The notes: generated by a model from the sequence alone, not told the origin. Shown: positions 36,516 to 46,248, counted from the stretch's first letter. The stretch: 64,000 nucleotides of DNA from JBMOGA01 sp049318625 (GCA_049318625.1 JBMOGA010000011.1:30446-94445), one strand, 5' to 3'. Numbers and translations are program-made.

Positions 36516-37940
36516 ATGGCCGAACCACCGATTGTTGTCTGGTTTCGCAACGACCTGCGGCTCGAGGACCATCCGGCGCTCGCTTCGGCCGCGGCGCGCG
36601 CACCGGTCGTTGCCCTCTTCGTGCTGGACGACTTGAGCCCTGGGCCTTGGCGGCTCGGTGGTGCGGCGCGGTGGTGGCTCGCGGGCAGCTTGCGATCGCT
36701 CTCGGCACAACTGGCAGCGCGCGGTCTAAAACTGCTCCTGCGCAAGGGTGCCGCCGAGGACGTCGTCTCGGACGTGGCGCGGGCATCGGGTGCGACTGCG
36801 GTCTATTGCAGCCGGGCTTACGAGCCGTGGGCGCGCGAGCAGGAGGCGCGAACCAAAGCCCGGCTCGACGCCCTTGGCATCTCTCTCAAACGGTTTCCCG
36901 GAGCCCTGCTCGTCGAACCGGAGGCCCTGACAACCAAGACCGGCGGGCCCTATCGCGTATTCACGCCATTCTGGCGTGCCCTGTCGGCGGGCGATGTACG
37001 GCGGCCGATTCCGGCGCCGAAACGCCTCGGGGCGGCCGAACTGGACCTGACCGGCGTGACGCTCGAGGAATGCGCGCTCTTGCCGCACATGCCGGACTGG
37101 GCCGGCGGCCTGCGCAACACGTGGTCCCCGGGCACCGATGCGGCGCGCCGGCACCTGGACGCGTTCATCACCGCGCGGCTCGGGGATTACGCAGAGCAAC
37201 GCAACCGGCCGGACCTGCCGGCAACGTCGCGCTTGTCACCGTTTCTGCGGCACGGCGAGATCAGCCCGGCGGCCTGCTGGCACGCGGCCCAGGCCCGAGC
37301 CGAGCCGGAGAGTGCGGGTCGCGAAACGTTCCTCAAGGAGATCGTCTGGCGAGAGTTTTCCTACCATCTCCTGTTCCACTTTCCGTCTATGCCGGAAATC
37401 CCGCTGCGCAGCGAGTTCGCGGCGTTCCCTTGGGCGCACGACCCTGTGGGCCTCTCCCGTTGGCAGCAAGGCCGGACCGGCTATCCCATCGTCGACGCCG
37501 GCATGCGCCAGCTCTGGGCGACGGGTTGGATGCACAATCGCGTCCGGATGATCGTCGCATCGTTCTTGATCAAGCACCTCTTCATTCCTTGGCAGACCGG
37601 GGCGGCGTGGTTCTGGGACACCCTCGTCGATGCGGACCTCGCATCCAATTCGGCGAGCTGGCAGTGGGTCGCCGGCTGCGGAGCGGACGCCGCGCCCTAC
37701 TTTCGCATCTTCAACCCCGTCAAACAGGGCGAGACGTTCGATCCGGCCGGCGACTATGTCCGCACCTGGGTGCCCGAACTGGCTCGCCTGCCATCACCGG
37801 CCATCCATGCGCCCTGGGAGGCGCCGCCGGCGGAACTGGCCGCTGCCGGGGTTCGCCTCGGAACGGACTATCCGCTGCCGATCGTCGATCACCGGGAGGC
37901 GAGAAACCGCGCGCTCGCCGCGTTCCAGCAACTGCGATGA
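36516..37940 (+). CDS. phrB: Deoxyribodipyrimidine photolyase
   Basis: This 474-residue flavoprotein repairs UV-induced cyclobutane pyrimidine dimers using blue light. The N-terminal antenna-binding alpha/beta domain begins VVWFRNDLRLEDHPAL; the FAD domain contains TSRLSPFLRHGEISP, WREFSYHLL, GYPIVDAGMRQLWATGWMHN, RMIVASFLIKHL and the DADLASNSASWQWVAGCG segment with the Trp electron chain. Length is typical of class I CPD photolyases. GGAG lies five bases before the ATG at 36516. It forms a single-gene unit. Confidence 0.93.
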   Translation: MAEPPIVVWFRNDLRLEDHPALASAAARAPVVALFVLDDLSPGPWRLGGAARWWLAGSLRSLSAQLAARGLKLLLRKGAAEDVVSDVARASGATAVYCSRAYEPWAREQEARTKARLDALGISLKRFPGALLVEPEALTTKTGGPYRVFTPFWRALSAGDVRRPIPAPKRLGAAELDLTGVTLEECALLPHMPDWAGGLRNTWSPGTDAARRHLDAFITARLGDYAEQRNRPDLPATSRLSPFLRHGEISPAACWHAAQARAEPESAGRETFLKEIVWREFSYHLLFHFPSMPEIPLRSEFAAFPWAHDPVGLSRWQQGRTGYPIVDAGMRQLWATGWMHNRVRMIVASFLIKHLFIPWQTGAAWFWDTLVDADLASNSASWQWVAGCGADAAPYFRIFNPVKQGETFDPAGDYVRTWVPELARLPSPAIHAPWEAPPAELAAAGVRLGTDYPLPIVDHREARNRALAAFQQLR

Positions 37941-38058
37941 TGATTGCGCGGTGCGGGGTATCACGTTCACGTAAATCGACAGCAACCTCGGCGGCTGATA
38001 AGGCTACCCGAGCGTCGAGGCCGGACGTCACGGGCGCTGGGCGATGAGGTCGGTGGTA

Positions 38059-39402
38059 ATGAAGTCGAGTTTCGAGCATCGCGTCGTCTGGCGCGGCTTG
38101 GTTTTGGCACTGGCCGGTCAGATCGCGCTGGCGGCCGGCACGCCCGCATACGCACAGGGGGCTTCGGCCGCGCCCGCGCCGGTCGCGCCTGCAGGCCAGC
38201 CGGCTCCGGAGGCGCAAGCAGGTTGGCTGCAGCGCCAGTGGGCGGCGCTGATGGCTTTGGCCCAGTCGCCGGCGTCGACAGGCACCTCGGCCACGGCGCC
38301 CAAGGCGCCCGCCGGCCCACCACCCGCCGTAACCGTCAGCCGGCCTCTCGTCCGCAACGTGATCGAGTGGGACGAGTACACGGGCCGGTTCGATGCGGTC
38401 GACGCCGTCGACGTCCGCGCGCGCGTCTCGAGCTACCTCGTCGATATTCATTTCAAAGACGGCCAGTTGGTGAAGAAGGGCGACCTTCTGTTCACCATCG
38501 ACCCACGGCCGTTCGAGCGCGCCGTCGATCAGGCCCGCGCCGAACTCGACCAGTGGCAGACCCGGGTGCGCAACGCATCCAAGGACGTCAGCCGCGCCCT
38601 GCCGCTGGTCAAACAGGGTGTCGTTTCCGAAAAGAACTACGATGATCGCGAGAACGCCTTCGAGGACGCGGTCGCCGCCGCCAAGGTGGCCGAAGCGCGC
38701 TTACGCACGGCTGAACTCGAGTTGTCGTTCACCAAGGTAACCTCGTCGATCGACGGCCGCGTGAGCCGCGCGAATGTCAGCATCGGTTCCTACATCGTTG
38801 GCAACAATGCGAGTGGCACCCAGCTCACCAACATCGTCAGCCAGGATCCGATCCTGATCTACTTCGACGTGAACGAGAACAATTACATCAAGTACAAGCG
38901 GTTGCAGATCGCGGGGGCGACCGCCGTCGCCTCCGAACTCGGCACGGCCGTTGAAATCGCGCTGCCGGACGACAGCGGCTTCCCACACAAGGGCCGCCTC
39001 GACTTCATCGACAATCGGCTCGATTCATCCACCGGAACGCTGCGCGCCCGCGCCACGATCGCCAACAAGGCTGGGTTGTTCTCCGCCGGCATGTTCGCCC
39101 GCGTGCGCGTGCCGGGCTCTCCGGAGTACAGCGCGGTGCTGCTGCCTGACGAGGCGATCGGTACCGACCAGACGAACCGCTTCGTTTTGGTCGTCGACGC
39201 GGACGGCGTTGCGTCGCGGCGCACCGTGGGTCTGGGTCGACTTCAAGATGGCCTGCGGGTCATCAAGAGCGGCGTGACCGCCGACGACTGGGTTGTGGTG
39301 CGTGGCATCCAGCGCGCCAGACCCGGTCAGAAGGTCACGCCGAAGCGCGAGCCACTTCAAGTGTCCGCAGTCAGCGCCGCCCCTGGCGGCTCGGCACAAT
39401 AG
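38059..39402 (+). CDS. RND efflux periplasmic adaptor (AcrA/MexE-like)
   Basis: This 447-residue membrane fusion protein of a tripartite RND pump has a signal sequence (to about residue 33), a Pro/Ala-rich linker of ~60 residues that is longer than usual, the lipoyl and coiled-coil region (VDVRARVSSYLVDIHFKDGQ, VKKGDLLFTIDPRPFERAV, LVKQGVVSEKNYDD) and the barrel/membrane-proximal domains (VPGSPEYSAVLLPDEAI). The ATG at 38059 has GAGG upstream; the in-frame ATG at 38044 is an alternative. The RND permease gene follows after 55 bases, and no TolC-type gene is adjacent. Confidence 0.9.
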   Translation: MKSSFEHRVVWRGLVLALAGQIALAAGTPAYAQGASAAPAPVAPAGQPAPEAQAGWLQRQWAALMALAQSPASTGTSATAPKAPAGPPPAVTVSRPLVRNVIEWDEYTGRFDAVDAVDVRARVSSYLVDIHFKDGQLVKKGDLLFTIDPRPFERAVDQARAELDQWQTRVRNASKDVSRALPLVKQGVVSEKNYDDRENAFEDAVAAAKVAEARLRTAELELSFTKVTSSIDGRVSRANVSIGSYIVGNNASGTQLTNIVSQDPILIYFDVNENNYIKYKRLQIAGATAVASELGTAVEIALPDDSGFPHKGRLDFIDNRLDSSTGTLRARATIANKAGLFSAGMFARVRVPGSPEYSAVLLPDEAIGTDQTNRFVLVVDADGVASRRTVGLGRLQDGLRVIKSGVTADDWVVVRGIQRARPGQKVTPKREPLQVSAVSAAPGGSAQ

Positions 39403-39457
39403 CAGCAGGCACTGGGCGCGGCCGCCGGCCCCACCACAGATCACCCGGGGAACCGTC

Positions 39458-42400
39458 ATGGGAATGAGCCACTTCTTCATCGCCCGACCGATCTTCGCGG
39501 CCGTCCTCTCGCTGTTCGTGACGATCGTCGGCGTGATCGCCTACGGCAGCCTCGCCGTGACCCAGTTCCCCGAGATCGTGCCGCCGACGATCACCGTGAA
39601 TGCGAGCTATCCCGGCGCCAGTGCCCAGACCGTTGCCGACACCGTCGCCGCGGTGATCGAGCAGGAGGTCAACGGCGTCGACGGCATGATCTACATGTAC
39701 TCGAACTCGACGAGTGACGGCGCGATGAGCCTCACCGTTACGTTCGATATCGGCACCGACATCGACAAGGCGCAGGTTCTCGTCCAGAACCGCGTCGCGG
39801 GCGCCGAGCCCCGTCTGCCCGACGAGGTGCGCCGCTCGGGCGTCACGACCCGCAAGAACAACCCCGATCAGCTGCTGGCCGTCCATCTGGTCTCGCCGGA
39901 CGGAACCTATGATCAGGTCTACATTTCGAACTACGCTTTCCTCAAGGTGCGGGACGTGCTCGCCCGCATCGAAGGCGTCGGTTCGGTCAATCTGTTCGGC
40001 GCCCGCGAGTACGCGATGCGGATCTGGCTCGATCCGGAGCGCATCGCGGGTCTGAGCCTGACGGCCGAAGAGGTGCTGAATGCACTTCGCCAGCAGAATA
40101 TCCAGGTGGCGGGTGGCGCGATCGGCGAGCCCCCCATGCAGAACACCGGCGCATTTCAGATGCCGATCCAGCTCAAGGGCCGCCTCCGCGAGGCCGGTGA
40201 GTTCGAGAACATCATTCTGAAAAGCGGAGCCGATGGCCGGGTCGTCTTGCTGCGAGACGTCGCGCGCGTGGAACTTGGAGCGCTGAGCTACAGCTCGTTC
40301 GGCTATCAGAACAACTACCCGGCGACCGTACTGTTCATGACACAGGCGCCCGGAACCGACGCGCTGAAGGCCGCCACGCAGATCAAGCAGACGATGGCGA
40401 CGCTGTCTCAGTCGTTCCCCAAGGGTCTCGAGTATCGCATCATCTACAACCCTACCGAGTTCATCGAGGTTTCGATCAAGGAACTCTACGCGACCATCGC
40501 GGAAGCCGTGCTCCTGGTCGTGCTGGTGGTGATGGTGTTCCTGCAGACCTGGCGCGCCACGCTGATCCCCGTTATCGCGATCCCGATCTCGCTGATCGGT
40601 ACGTTCGCCGTCATGGGCGTGCTCGGCTACTCGATCAACATGCTGACGCTGTTCGGCCTCGTTCTGGCGGTCGGCATCGTGGTCGACGATGCCATCGTCG
40701 TTGTCGAGAACGTCGAGCGAAAGCTGAAAGAGGGCCTCTCGGCCGGGGAAGCAGCCCGCGAGACCATGAACGAAGTCGGAACCGCCCTCGTCGCCATTGC
40801 CATCGTGCTGTCGGCCGTTTTCATCCCGACGGCGTTCGTCGGCGGTATCACAGGGCAGTTCTACCGCCAGTTCGCCGTGACGGTGGCGACCGCGACGGTC
40901 ATCTCGGCATTCGTTTCGCTCACGCTGAGCCCGGCACTGGCGGCGATCCTGTTCCGTAACCACGAGCACGATGCCCATCACAGGGGTCTGCTGATGGCAC
41001 CGGTCCGCCTGTTCTTCAACGCCTTCAACTGGGCGTTCGACAGGCTGGCGTCCGGTTACGGCCACTTGGTGCGCAGGCTGACCGCCGTATCCGGGTTGCT
41101 TCTGGTCCTCTACGTCGGCCTGATCGGCGTTGCCGTTTGGATGATCCAGAACACGCCAACGGGCTTCATTCCCAGCCTCGATCGCGGCATCGTGGTCGTC
41201 TCGGTTCAGTTGCCGCCGGGCTCTTCTTTGGAGCGTACCAACGAAGTGCTCAAGAAGGCGAACAAGATCATCCAGGCGACACCGGGCGTCGCCTACACCA
41301 ATGTCAACGTCGGGCGTTCGGGCGCAACCTTCACCAACGCGTCGAATGCCGGCGGCATCTTCGTGGTGCTCGAGGACTTCTCGGTGCGCGTGCCACGCAA
41401 GATCACATCGCAAGTGGTCGCGCAGCAATTGCGCCAGAGATTGGGCCGCGAGATCGAGGAGGCCACGTCGCTCGTCTTCGTGCCACCGCCGGTGCGCGGC
41501 GTCGGCTCGACGGGCGGGTTCTCCATGCGGCTGCAGGATCAGGCGGGGCTCGGCTCGCAGGCCCTGTCGGAGGCGGCACAGGAGTTGATCCGGGCGGCGA
41601 ACGCGACGCCCGGCATCCAGAACGTGTTCACGACCTTCCAGACGTCGACGCCCCAGGTGTTCGTGGACGTGGACCGTGTGAAGGCGCAGATGCTCCGCGT
41701 GCCTCTGGGTAACATATTCGAGGCGCTTCGGCTGTACATGGGATCGGCTTATGTCAACGATTTCAACATGTTCGGCCGTACCTATCGTGTGACGGCCCAG
41801 GGCGACGGTCCCTTCCGCATCGACCCGGACAACATCGCCCGGATCCGCGTGCGCAGCATCGAGGGCCAGATGGTGCCCCTCGGCAGTCTGGTCACCTACC
41901 GGGTGATCTCCGGACCCGATCGTGTGCCGCGCTACAACCTGTTCCCGACCGCCGAGATCCAGGGCGGCAGCACGCCCGGCGTGTCATCGGGCCAGGCGCT
42001 TCAGTTGATGCGCGAGGTTGCCGACCGGACTCTGCCTCAGGGCATCGGCTATGCCTGGACCGATCTGTCGTTCCAGGAGGTCAAGGCCGGCCGCGCCGGC
42101 TACTACATCTTCGTGCTGAGCGTGCTGTTCGTGTTCCTCGCCCTGGCCGCCCAGTACGAAAGCTGGGCCCTGCCGATGGCGATCATGCTGATCGTACCCA
42201 TGTGCCTGCTGTCGGCCCTGTTCGGGGTGTGGCTGCATGGCCAGGACATCAATATTCTGACCCAGATTGCCTTCGTGGTGTTGATCGGGTTGGCGGCCAA
42301 GAACGCTATTCTCATCGTGGAGTTCGCGCGGCAGATCGAGGAACAGGGCAAGGACCGCGTGACCGCCGCCGTCGAGGCGTGCCGCCTGCGGCTGCGTCCG

Positions 42401-42631
42401 ATCGTCATGACGTCGCTCGCATTCACGCTCGGCGTGCTGCCGCTCTACTTCGCGAAGGGGGCAGGCGCTGAAATGCGCGTCGCGCTTGGAACCGCCGTGT
42501 TCTGGGGCATGATCGGCGTCACGCTGTTCGGCCTCGTTTTCACGCCGATCTTCTATGTCGTGATCCGCAAGCTCTCGACCCGCGCGCCCCGCCCATCGGT
42601 GCCGGCCGCCATCCCCCATCCGGCCGAGTAG
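39458..42631 (+). CDS. RND multidrug efflux permease (HAE1 family, AcrB/MexF-like)
   Basis: This 1057-residue proton-driven exporter has the 12-span, two-porter-domain architecture. It begins MGMSHFFIARPIFAAVLSLF, and the TM4 proton relay GIVVDDAIVVVENVER has both Asp residues; TM10 has the matching Lys in GLAAKNAILIVEFA. The HAE1 signatures SLTLSPALAAILF and ALAAQYESW are present. Substrates are probably drugs, solvents or lipophilic compounds but cannot be read from sequence. Its 3' end is part of an imperfect tandem duplication running into the intergenic space. Confidence 0.95.
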   Translation: MGMSHFFIARPIFAAVLSLFVTIVGVIAYGSLAVTQFPEIVPPTITVNASYPGASAQTVADTVAAVIEQEVNGVDGMIYMYSNSTSDGAMSLTVTFDIGTDIDKAQVLVQNRVAGAEPRLPDEVRRSGVTTRKNNPDQLLAVHLVSPDGTYDQVYISNYAFLKVRDVLARIEGVGSVNLFGAREYAMRIWLDPERIAGLSLTAEEVLNALRQQNIQVAGGAIGEPPMQNTGAFQMPIQLKGRLREAGEFENIILKSGADGRVVLLRDVARVELGALSYSSFGYQNNYPATVLFMTQAPGTDALKAATQIKQTMATLSQSFPKGLEYRIIYNPTEFIEVSIKELYATIAEAVLLVVLVVMVFLQTWRATLIPVIAIPISLIGTFAVMGVLGYSINMLTLFGLVLAVGIVVDDAIVVVENVERKLKEGLSAGEAARETMNEVGTALVAIAIVLSAVFIPTAFVGGITGQFYRQFAVTVATATVISAFVSLTLSPALAAILFRNHEHDAHHRGLLMAPVRLFFNAFNWAFDRLASGYGHLVRRLTAVSGLLLVLYVGLIGVAVWMIQNTPTGFIPSLDRGIVVVSVQLPPGSSLERTNEVLKKANKIIQATPGVAYTNVNVGRSGATFTNASNAGGIFVVLEDFSVRVPRKITSQVVAQQLRQRLGREIEEATSLVFVPPPVRGVGSTGGFSMRLQDQAGLGSQALSEAAQELIRAANATPGIQNVFTTFQTSTPQVFVDVDRVKAQMLRVPLGNIFEALRLYMGSAYVNDFNMFGRTYRVTAQGDGPFRIDPDNIARIRVRSIEGQMVPLGSLVTYRVISGPDRVPRYNLFPTAEIQGGSTPGVSSGQALQLMREVADRTLPQGIGYAWTDLSFQEVKAGRAGYYIFVLSVLFVFLALAAQYESWALPMAIMLIVPMCLLSALFGVWLHGQDINILTQIAFVVLIGLAAKNAILIVEFARQIEEQGKDRVTAAVEACRLRLRPIVMTSLAFTLGVLPLYFAKGAGAEMRVALGTAVFWGMIGVTLFGLVFTPIFYVVIRKLSTRAPRPSVPAAIPHPAE

Positions 42632-42713
42632 ACACAGTGAGGTGGCAGCCGGCCGCCGCGCGCTCGCCCTGACGTTGAGGCGATCGCAGATCGATCGGCC
42701 GGAGACGCGTAGT
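42501..42713 (+). repeat. Imperfect tandem duplication, copy A (RND-gene side)
   Basis: This ~213-base unit covers the last ~44 codons of the RND permease gene and the following intergenic sequence. It recurs at an offset of about 213 bases in copy B. Over the first ~135 aligned bases I count roughly 18 differences and one single-base indel. The far end of copy A (42650-42695) resembles the 3' end of tctA in copy B, so it is a decayed remnant of that convergent end. Confidence 0.8.
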
Positions 42714-42926
42714 TCTGCGGCATGATCGGCGTCACGCCGATCGACCTCGCTTTCACGACGATCTTCTGTGTCGTGATCCGCAAGATCCCAATCCGCGCGC
42801 ACCGGCCATCGGTGCCGGCCGCCATCCCCGCTTCCGGCCGAGTGGGCACGGTCAGGGGGCCGCCGGCCGCCGCGCCTTTGCGCTGATGATGAAGCGATAG
42901 AAGATCGGCCAGATCAGACAGGCGAT
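42714..42926 (+). repeat. Imperfect tandem duplication, copy B (tctA side)
   Basis: This is the second unit of the duplication. Its left part is a decayed copy of the 3' end of the RND permease gene (matching, for example, GATCGGCGTCACGC and TGTCGTGATCCGCAAG), and its right part contains the intact 3' end of tctA on the minus strand, whose stop is at 42852-42854. The differences are spread along the unit, which indicates an old rather than recent event. Confidence 0.8.
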
Positions 42927-44351
42927 GGTGAGTGCTGCCAGCACGGCGGCCACCGGCCGGCTGAAGAATGGCAGCAAACTCCCGTCCGATTTGATGAGGG
43001 ACGTCACGAAGCTCTGCTCGACCATCGTGCCCATGACGATGCCGAGCACGAGGGCAGCGACCGGAAAGCCGTTGCGCTCGAGCACGTATCCGATGCATCC
43101 GAAACAGGCGACCATCGTCACGTTGAAGAGGTTGTTGCCGGTGGCGAACGAGCCGACGGCGCACAAGAGGACGATCACCGGCATGATGGCCGAGCGCGGC
43201 GCCCGCAAGACCACACTGGCAATGCGGATCATCATGATCCCCAGCGGTATCATCAGGATGTTCGCAATGATGAAGATGATGTAGATCGCATACATGCTAG
43301 ACGCTTTCTCGGTGAACAGCGTCGGACCGGGGTTGAGGCCCTTCATGTAAAGCACGCCAATGGCGATGGCGGTGATGGTGTCGCCGGGAATGCCGAACAG
43401 CAACGATGGCACCCAGCCACTGGCGAGGCTCGCGTTGTTGCTGGCCCCCGCTTCGATCAGTCCTTCGGGGTGGCCGGTCCCGAACTTCTCCGGCTCCTTC
43501 GAAAACTGTTTCGACATCGCATAGCTGACCCACGCCGCCATGTCGGCACCGGCGCCCGGCAGCACGCCGATGATGATGCCCACGATGTTGCCGCGCACCT
43601 GCGGCAACGGATACTTCCTGGTCAGGGCCAGCTGGCCCGCCAGGATCGAGCCGAACTTGCGCTTCTCCAATTTCGGCGGCTCTGGCGTATTGATCGCACG
43701 CATCAGTTCGGAAACGGCGAACACGCCGACTAGCGCGGGTACGACCTCGATGCCGCCGAGCAGATCGACGCTGCCGAACGTGAACCGCGCGGTGCCGGCA
43801 GGATTCTCGATCCCGATGCAGGACACCAGCAATCCCAGCAGCATGCTGGCGATGGCCTTGACCGGCGACGAGCGCGCAACCAGCGTGGCGCACATCAAGC
43901 CGAGCAGGGCCATCCAGAAATACTCGTACGTCGAGAAATTGAGCGCCATCTCCGCAAGTGGCGGCGCGAGTATGATCAGAGACAGTGTGCCGATGATCCC
44001 GCCGATCGCGCTGAACCACACGCAGATGCCGAGCGCGAGTTCGGGTTGGCCCTTACGCGTCATGGCATAGGCTTCGTCGGTGTAGGCGGCAGAGGCAGGC
44101 GTGCCAGGAATGCGCAGCAGGCAGCCTGGAATATCACCGGAGAAGATCGCCATGGCCGATGCGGAGATGATGGCGGCAATCGCGGCGATCGGTGACAGAT
44201 AGAAGGTCACCGGCACCAGCAGGGCCGTAGCCATCGTTGCCGACAGGCCAGGCAGAGATCCGACGACGAGCCCGTAGATCGAACTCAGCAGGATGACGAT
44301 GAGAACGTCCGTCTGGAGAACGAGTTGGATGGCTTCCAGAAATGTCGACAT
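42852..44351 (-). CDS. tctA: Tripartite tricarboxylate transporter permease, large subunit
   Basis: This 499-residue polytopic protein (about 11-12 spans) is the large membrane subunit of a secondary, binding-protein-dependent uptake system for tricarboxylates or other carboxylates. Typical sequences are VGSLPGLSATMATALLVPVTF, GILPGAGADMAAWVSYAMSK (here with VLPGAGAD) and FGIPGDTITAIAIGVL. It follows tctB with a three-base gap. Its 3' end lies in the tandem duplication shared with the RND gene. Confidence 0.93.
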   Translation of the reverse strand: MSTFLEAIQLVLQTDVLIVILLSSIYGLVVGSLPGLSATMATALLVPVTFYLSPIAAIAAIISASAMAIFSGDIPGCLLRIPGTPASAAYTDEAYAMTRKGQPELALGICVWFSAIGGIIGTLSLIILAPPLAEMALNFSTYEYFWMALLGLMCATLVARSSPVKAIASMLLGLLVSCIGIENPAGTARFTFGSVDLLGGIEVVPALVGVFAVSELMRAINTPEPPKLEKRKFGSILAGQLALTRKYPLPQVRGNIVGIIIGVLPGAGADMAAWVSYAMSKQFSKEPEKFGTGHPEGLIEAGASNNASLASGWVPSLLFGIPGDTITAIAIGVLYMKGLNPGPTLFTEKASSMYAIYIIFIIANILMIPLGIMMIRIASVVLRAPRSAIMPVIVLLCAVGSFATGNNLFNVTMVACFGCIGYVLERNGFPVAALVLGIVMGTMVEQSFVTSLIKSDGSLLPFFSRPVAAVLAALTIACLIWPIFYRFIISAKARRPAAP

Positions 44352-44354
44352 GGT

Positions 44355-44852
44355 TCACCAGGGCATGGGAAGGAAGCCGTCCGGCAGAGGGACCCGCAGG
44401 AGCTTGTAGAAGATCAGGTGAACGGCCGGCGGTGCCACCAGCGCCATGGCGCCCGCAAGTCGCCACGATGCACCAAACGAGAGAGCCGCGGTGAACACGA
44501 TGATGGCGCCGGTTGGCACGAAGCCGATCCGGTCCACGGCGAACAGATAGAAGAACAGCAGTGCCGGCGGGACGAGCGGCCGAAGCCTCTGCCACCAGGA
44601 GGTCGGCTTGATTTCGGCGATCGTCTCGCCGCCATGAACCGCAATGTCCGCTTCGGCCTCGTCCTCGAAACTGCGCCCGACATGAAGCGCAATGAGAACT
44701 CCGCAGATCATGAGGCCTATCCCAACCACCATCGGGAACACGGCCGGACCGATCTGTTGGCCGGGAACGGGCGGCAGCAGCGACCCACCGTAGGCAGCGG
44801 CTCCTCCGAGCACGACCAGGAAACCGCCGGTCAAACGGTCGGAAAGATGCAT
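44355..44852 (-). CDS. tctB: Tripartite tricarboxylate transporter, small membrane subunit
   Basis: This 165-residue protein has four predicted membrane spans (about residues 9-27, 42-62, 90-108 and 112-150) around a hydrophilic loop, as in TctB. Family members are poorly conserved, and the assignment rests on topology, length, the GPAVFPMVVGIGLMICGVLI segment and the position between tctC and tctA. It is essential for transport with TctA in characterised systems. Confidence 0.88.
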   Translation of the reverse strand: MHLSDRLTGGFLVVLGGAAAYGGSLLPPVPGQQIGPAVFPMVVGIGLMICGVLIALHVGRSFEDEAEADIAVHGGETIAEIKPTSWWQRLRPLVPPALLFFYLFAVDRIGFVPTGAIIVFTAALSFGASWRLAGAMALVAPPAVHLIFYKLLRVPLPDGFLPMPW

Positions 44853-44890
44853 GACGACTACCGGATGGGTCCAAAGATGGTGGGGCAGAA

Positions 44891-44910
44891 GGGCGGGCCG
44901 AAGCCCGCCC
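44891..44910 (-). other. Intercistronic hairpin between tctC and tctB
   Basis: An 8-bp perfect GC stem with a CGAA-type tetraloop lies just after tctC. On the minus strand the tail is only weakly T-rich (GTTCTG-like), so it is probably a partial terminator or 3'-end stabiliser that allows more binding protein than membrane protein to be made. Confidence 0.45.
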
Positions 44911-44919
44911 GTTTGGAGA

Positions 44920-45915
44920 TCAGGTCTTCTTCAGTCCGGCGGCGTCCATGGCCTTGGCCATGGCGGCATTGCCGTCGGCCATGAACTTGGCGAAGCCGGC
45001 CGGGTCCGACCACTTCACGCCGAAGCCGCGCGAGGCCATGAAGTCCGTAAACTCCTTAGACTCGTTGGCTTTTTTCAGCGCGGCCACCAGCTTCGTCTGA
45101 ATGTCGGCGGGCAAGCCCTTGGGAGCGGCGATGCCACGCCAAGCGCCGACGGAATAGTCGATCCCCGCCGCCTCTTTGAGCGTCGGCACGTCCGGGAAGG
45201 CCTTGTTGCGCTCGCTCGACATCACGGCGAGGCTGCGGGCCTTGCCGGCATCGATCAGCGCCTTGGCTTCCGGCACCGAGCAAGTGACGAGATCGATACC
45301 GCCGGCCGCGAGGTCCTGCATCGCCGGTGCCGCGCCGTTGGAGGGCACCCAAGCGACATGATCGGCCTTGAGACCCATCGCCTGCAACATGCCGATCAGC
45401 GCCAAGTGCCAGATTCCGCCCTGGCCCGTACCCGAGGCTTTGAGTTTGCCCGGGGGCGCCGCCTTGATGGCGTCGGCGAGTTCCTTGACCGTCTTGTAGG
45501 GGCTGCCGGAATTCACCTGCACGCCCGGCGGATCCTCGTTCATCAGCGCCAGCGGCGTATAGCTGTCGGGCTTGAGCTCGGTCAGGCCCTGCCAGTGCAT
45601 CATCGTGATTTCGACGGTGATCATCCCGATCGTGTAGCCGTCGGGAGCCGCCGTCGCGATGGCCGAATGCCCGACGACGCCCGATCCGCCGGTGCGATTC
45701 ACAACGTTGAAAGGCTGGCCGAGATCCCGCTCGAGAATAGCGGCGACGATCCGGGCGGTGGCATCGGTACCGCCACCGGCCCCCCAGGGCACCACCATCG
45801 TCACCGGCCGGCTGGGCCACGCGGCCTGCCCGAAGGCTGGACTCAACCCGAGCGCAGCCGAACCGCCCACGGCGGCCCCGGCCGCCAGGACATGGCGACG
45901 TGTCAACGATTTCAT
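44920..45915 (-). CDS. tctC: Tripartite tricarboxylate transporter substrate-binding protein (Bug family)
   Basis: This 331-residue periplasmic receptor has a twin-arginine-type signal (LTRRHVLAAG, Arg6/Arg7, cleavage after AFG-Q) and the Bug fold: WPSRPVTMVVPWGAGGGTDATAR, NRTGGSGVVGHSAIATAAPDGYTIG and DVPTLKEAAGIDY. The ligand is probably a carboxylate held by two water molecules, as in other Bug proteins; the exact ligand is unknown. AAGGAG lies seven bases before the ATG. It is the first gene of tctCBA. Confidence 0.92.
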   Translation of the reverse strand: MKSLTRRHVLAAGAAVGGSAALGLSPAFGQAAWPSRPVTMVVPWGAGGGTDATARIVAAILERDLGQPFNVVNRTGGSGVVGHSAIATAAPDGYTIGMITVEITMMHWQGLTELKPDSYTPLALMNEDPPGVQVNSGSPYKTVKELADAIKAAPPGKLKASGTGQGGIWHLALIGMLQAMGLKADHVAWVPSNGAAPAMQDLAAGGIDLVTCSVPEAKALIDAGKARSLAVMSSERNKAFPDVPTLKEAAGIDYSVGAWRGIAAPKGLPADIQTKLVAALKKANESKEFTDFMASRGFGVKWSDPAGFAKFMADGNAAMAKAMDAAGLKKT

Positions 45916-46115
45916 GGCAATCTCCTTGGTTTCCTCGATCTCCGGACCTTGAAGCCCGTGTTCTGATTTGATCGGGACGTTACGTGCCTGTTTCCGCGTT
46001 GGCAAGGGACACAGCCGAGCCACAAACCGGGGGCGACGGGCGAATGGCGCGCCTTTTCGACCGTTGTGTCCTCGCGACGACATCGAGGTGTTCACGCAGT
46101 CCTTAACGTCTTTGT

Positions 46116-46145
46116 TTGGTCAAACGCGCCTGAGAGGCTTATAAG
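46116..46145 (+). promoter_or_regulatory. Possible promoter of the L,D-transpeptidase gene
   Basis: TTGGTC and TATAAG are separated by 18 bases in a locally AT-richer part of the 290-base divergent space between tctC and the transpeptidase gene. The match is moderate, and alphaproteobacterial promoters are degenerate, so this is only a candidate. The rest of that space shows no other recognisable element. Confidence 0.3.
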
Positions 46146-46248
46146 GCCGGTCGATTGCCAATTCCCGCGCCCGTTGCGGCGCAACAACGATGCCAGAGAC
46201 TCGAACATGGGCGACACGACGTCGGGACGGAAAAGTGGGGGTGCACCC

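Noticed and set aside
38044..38059. The upstream ATG at 38044 as the start of the RND adaptor
   Set aside because: It lacks a ribosome binding site, whereas the ATG at 38059 has GAGG at suitable spacing and gives a normal signal sequence.
39371..41428. A 685-codon minus-strand open frame opposite the RND pump gene
   Set aside because: The composition (Arg, His, Asp-rich) and lack of any motif mark it as a shadow of the RND gene.
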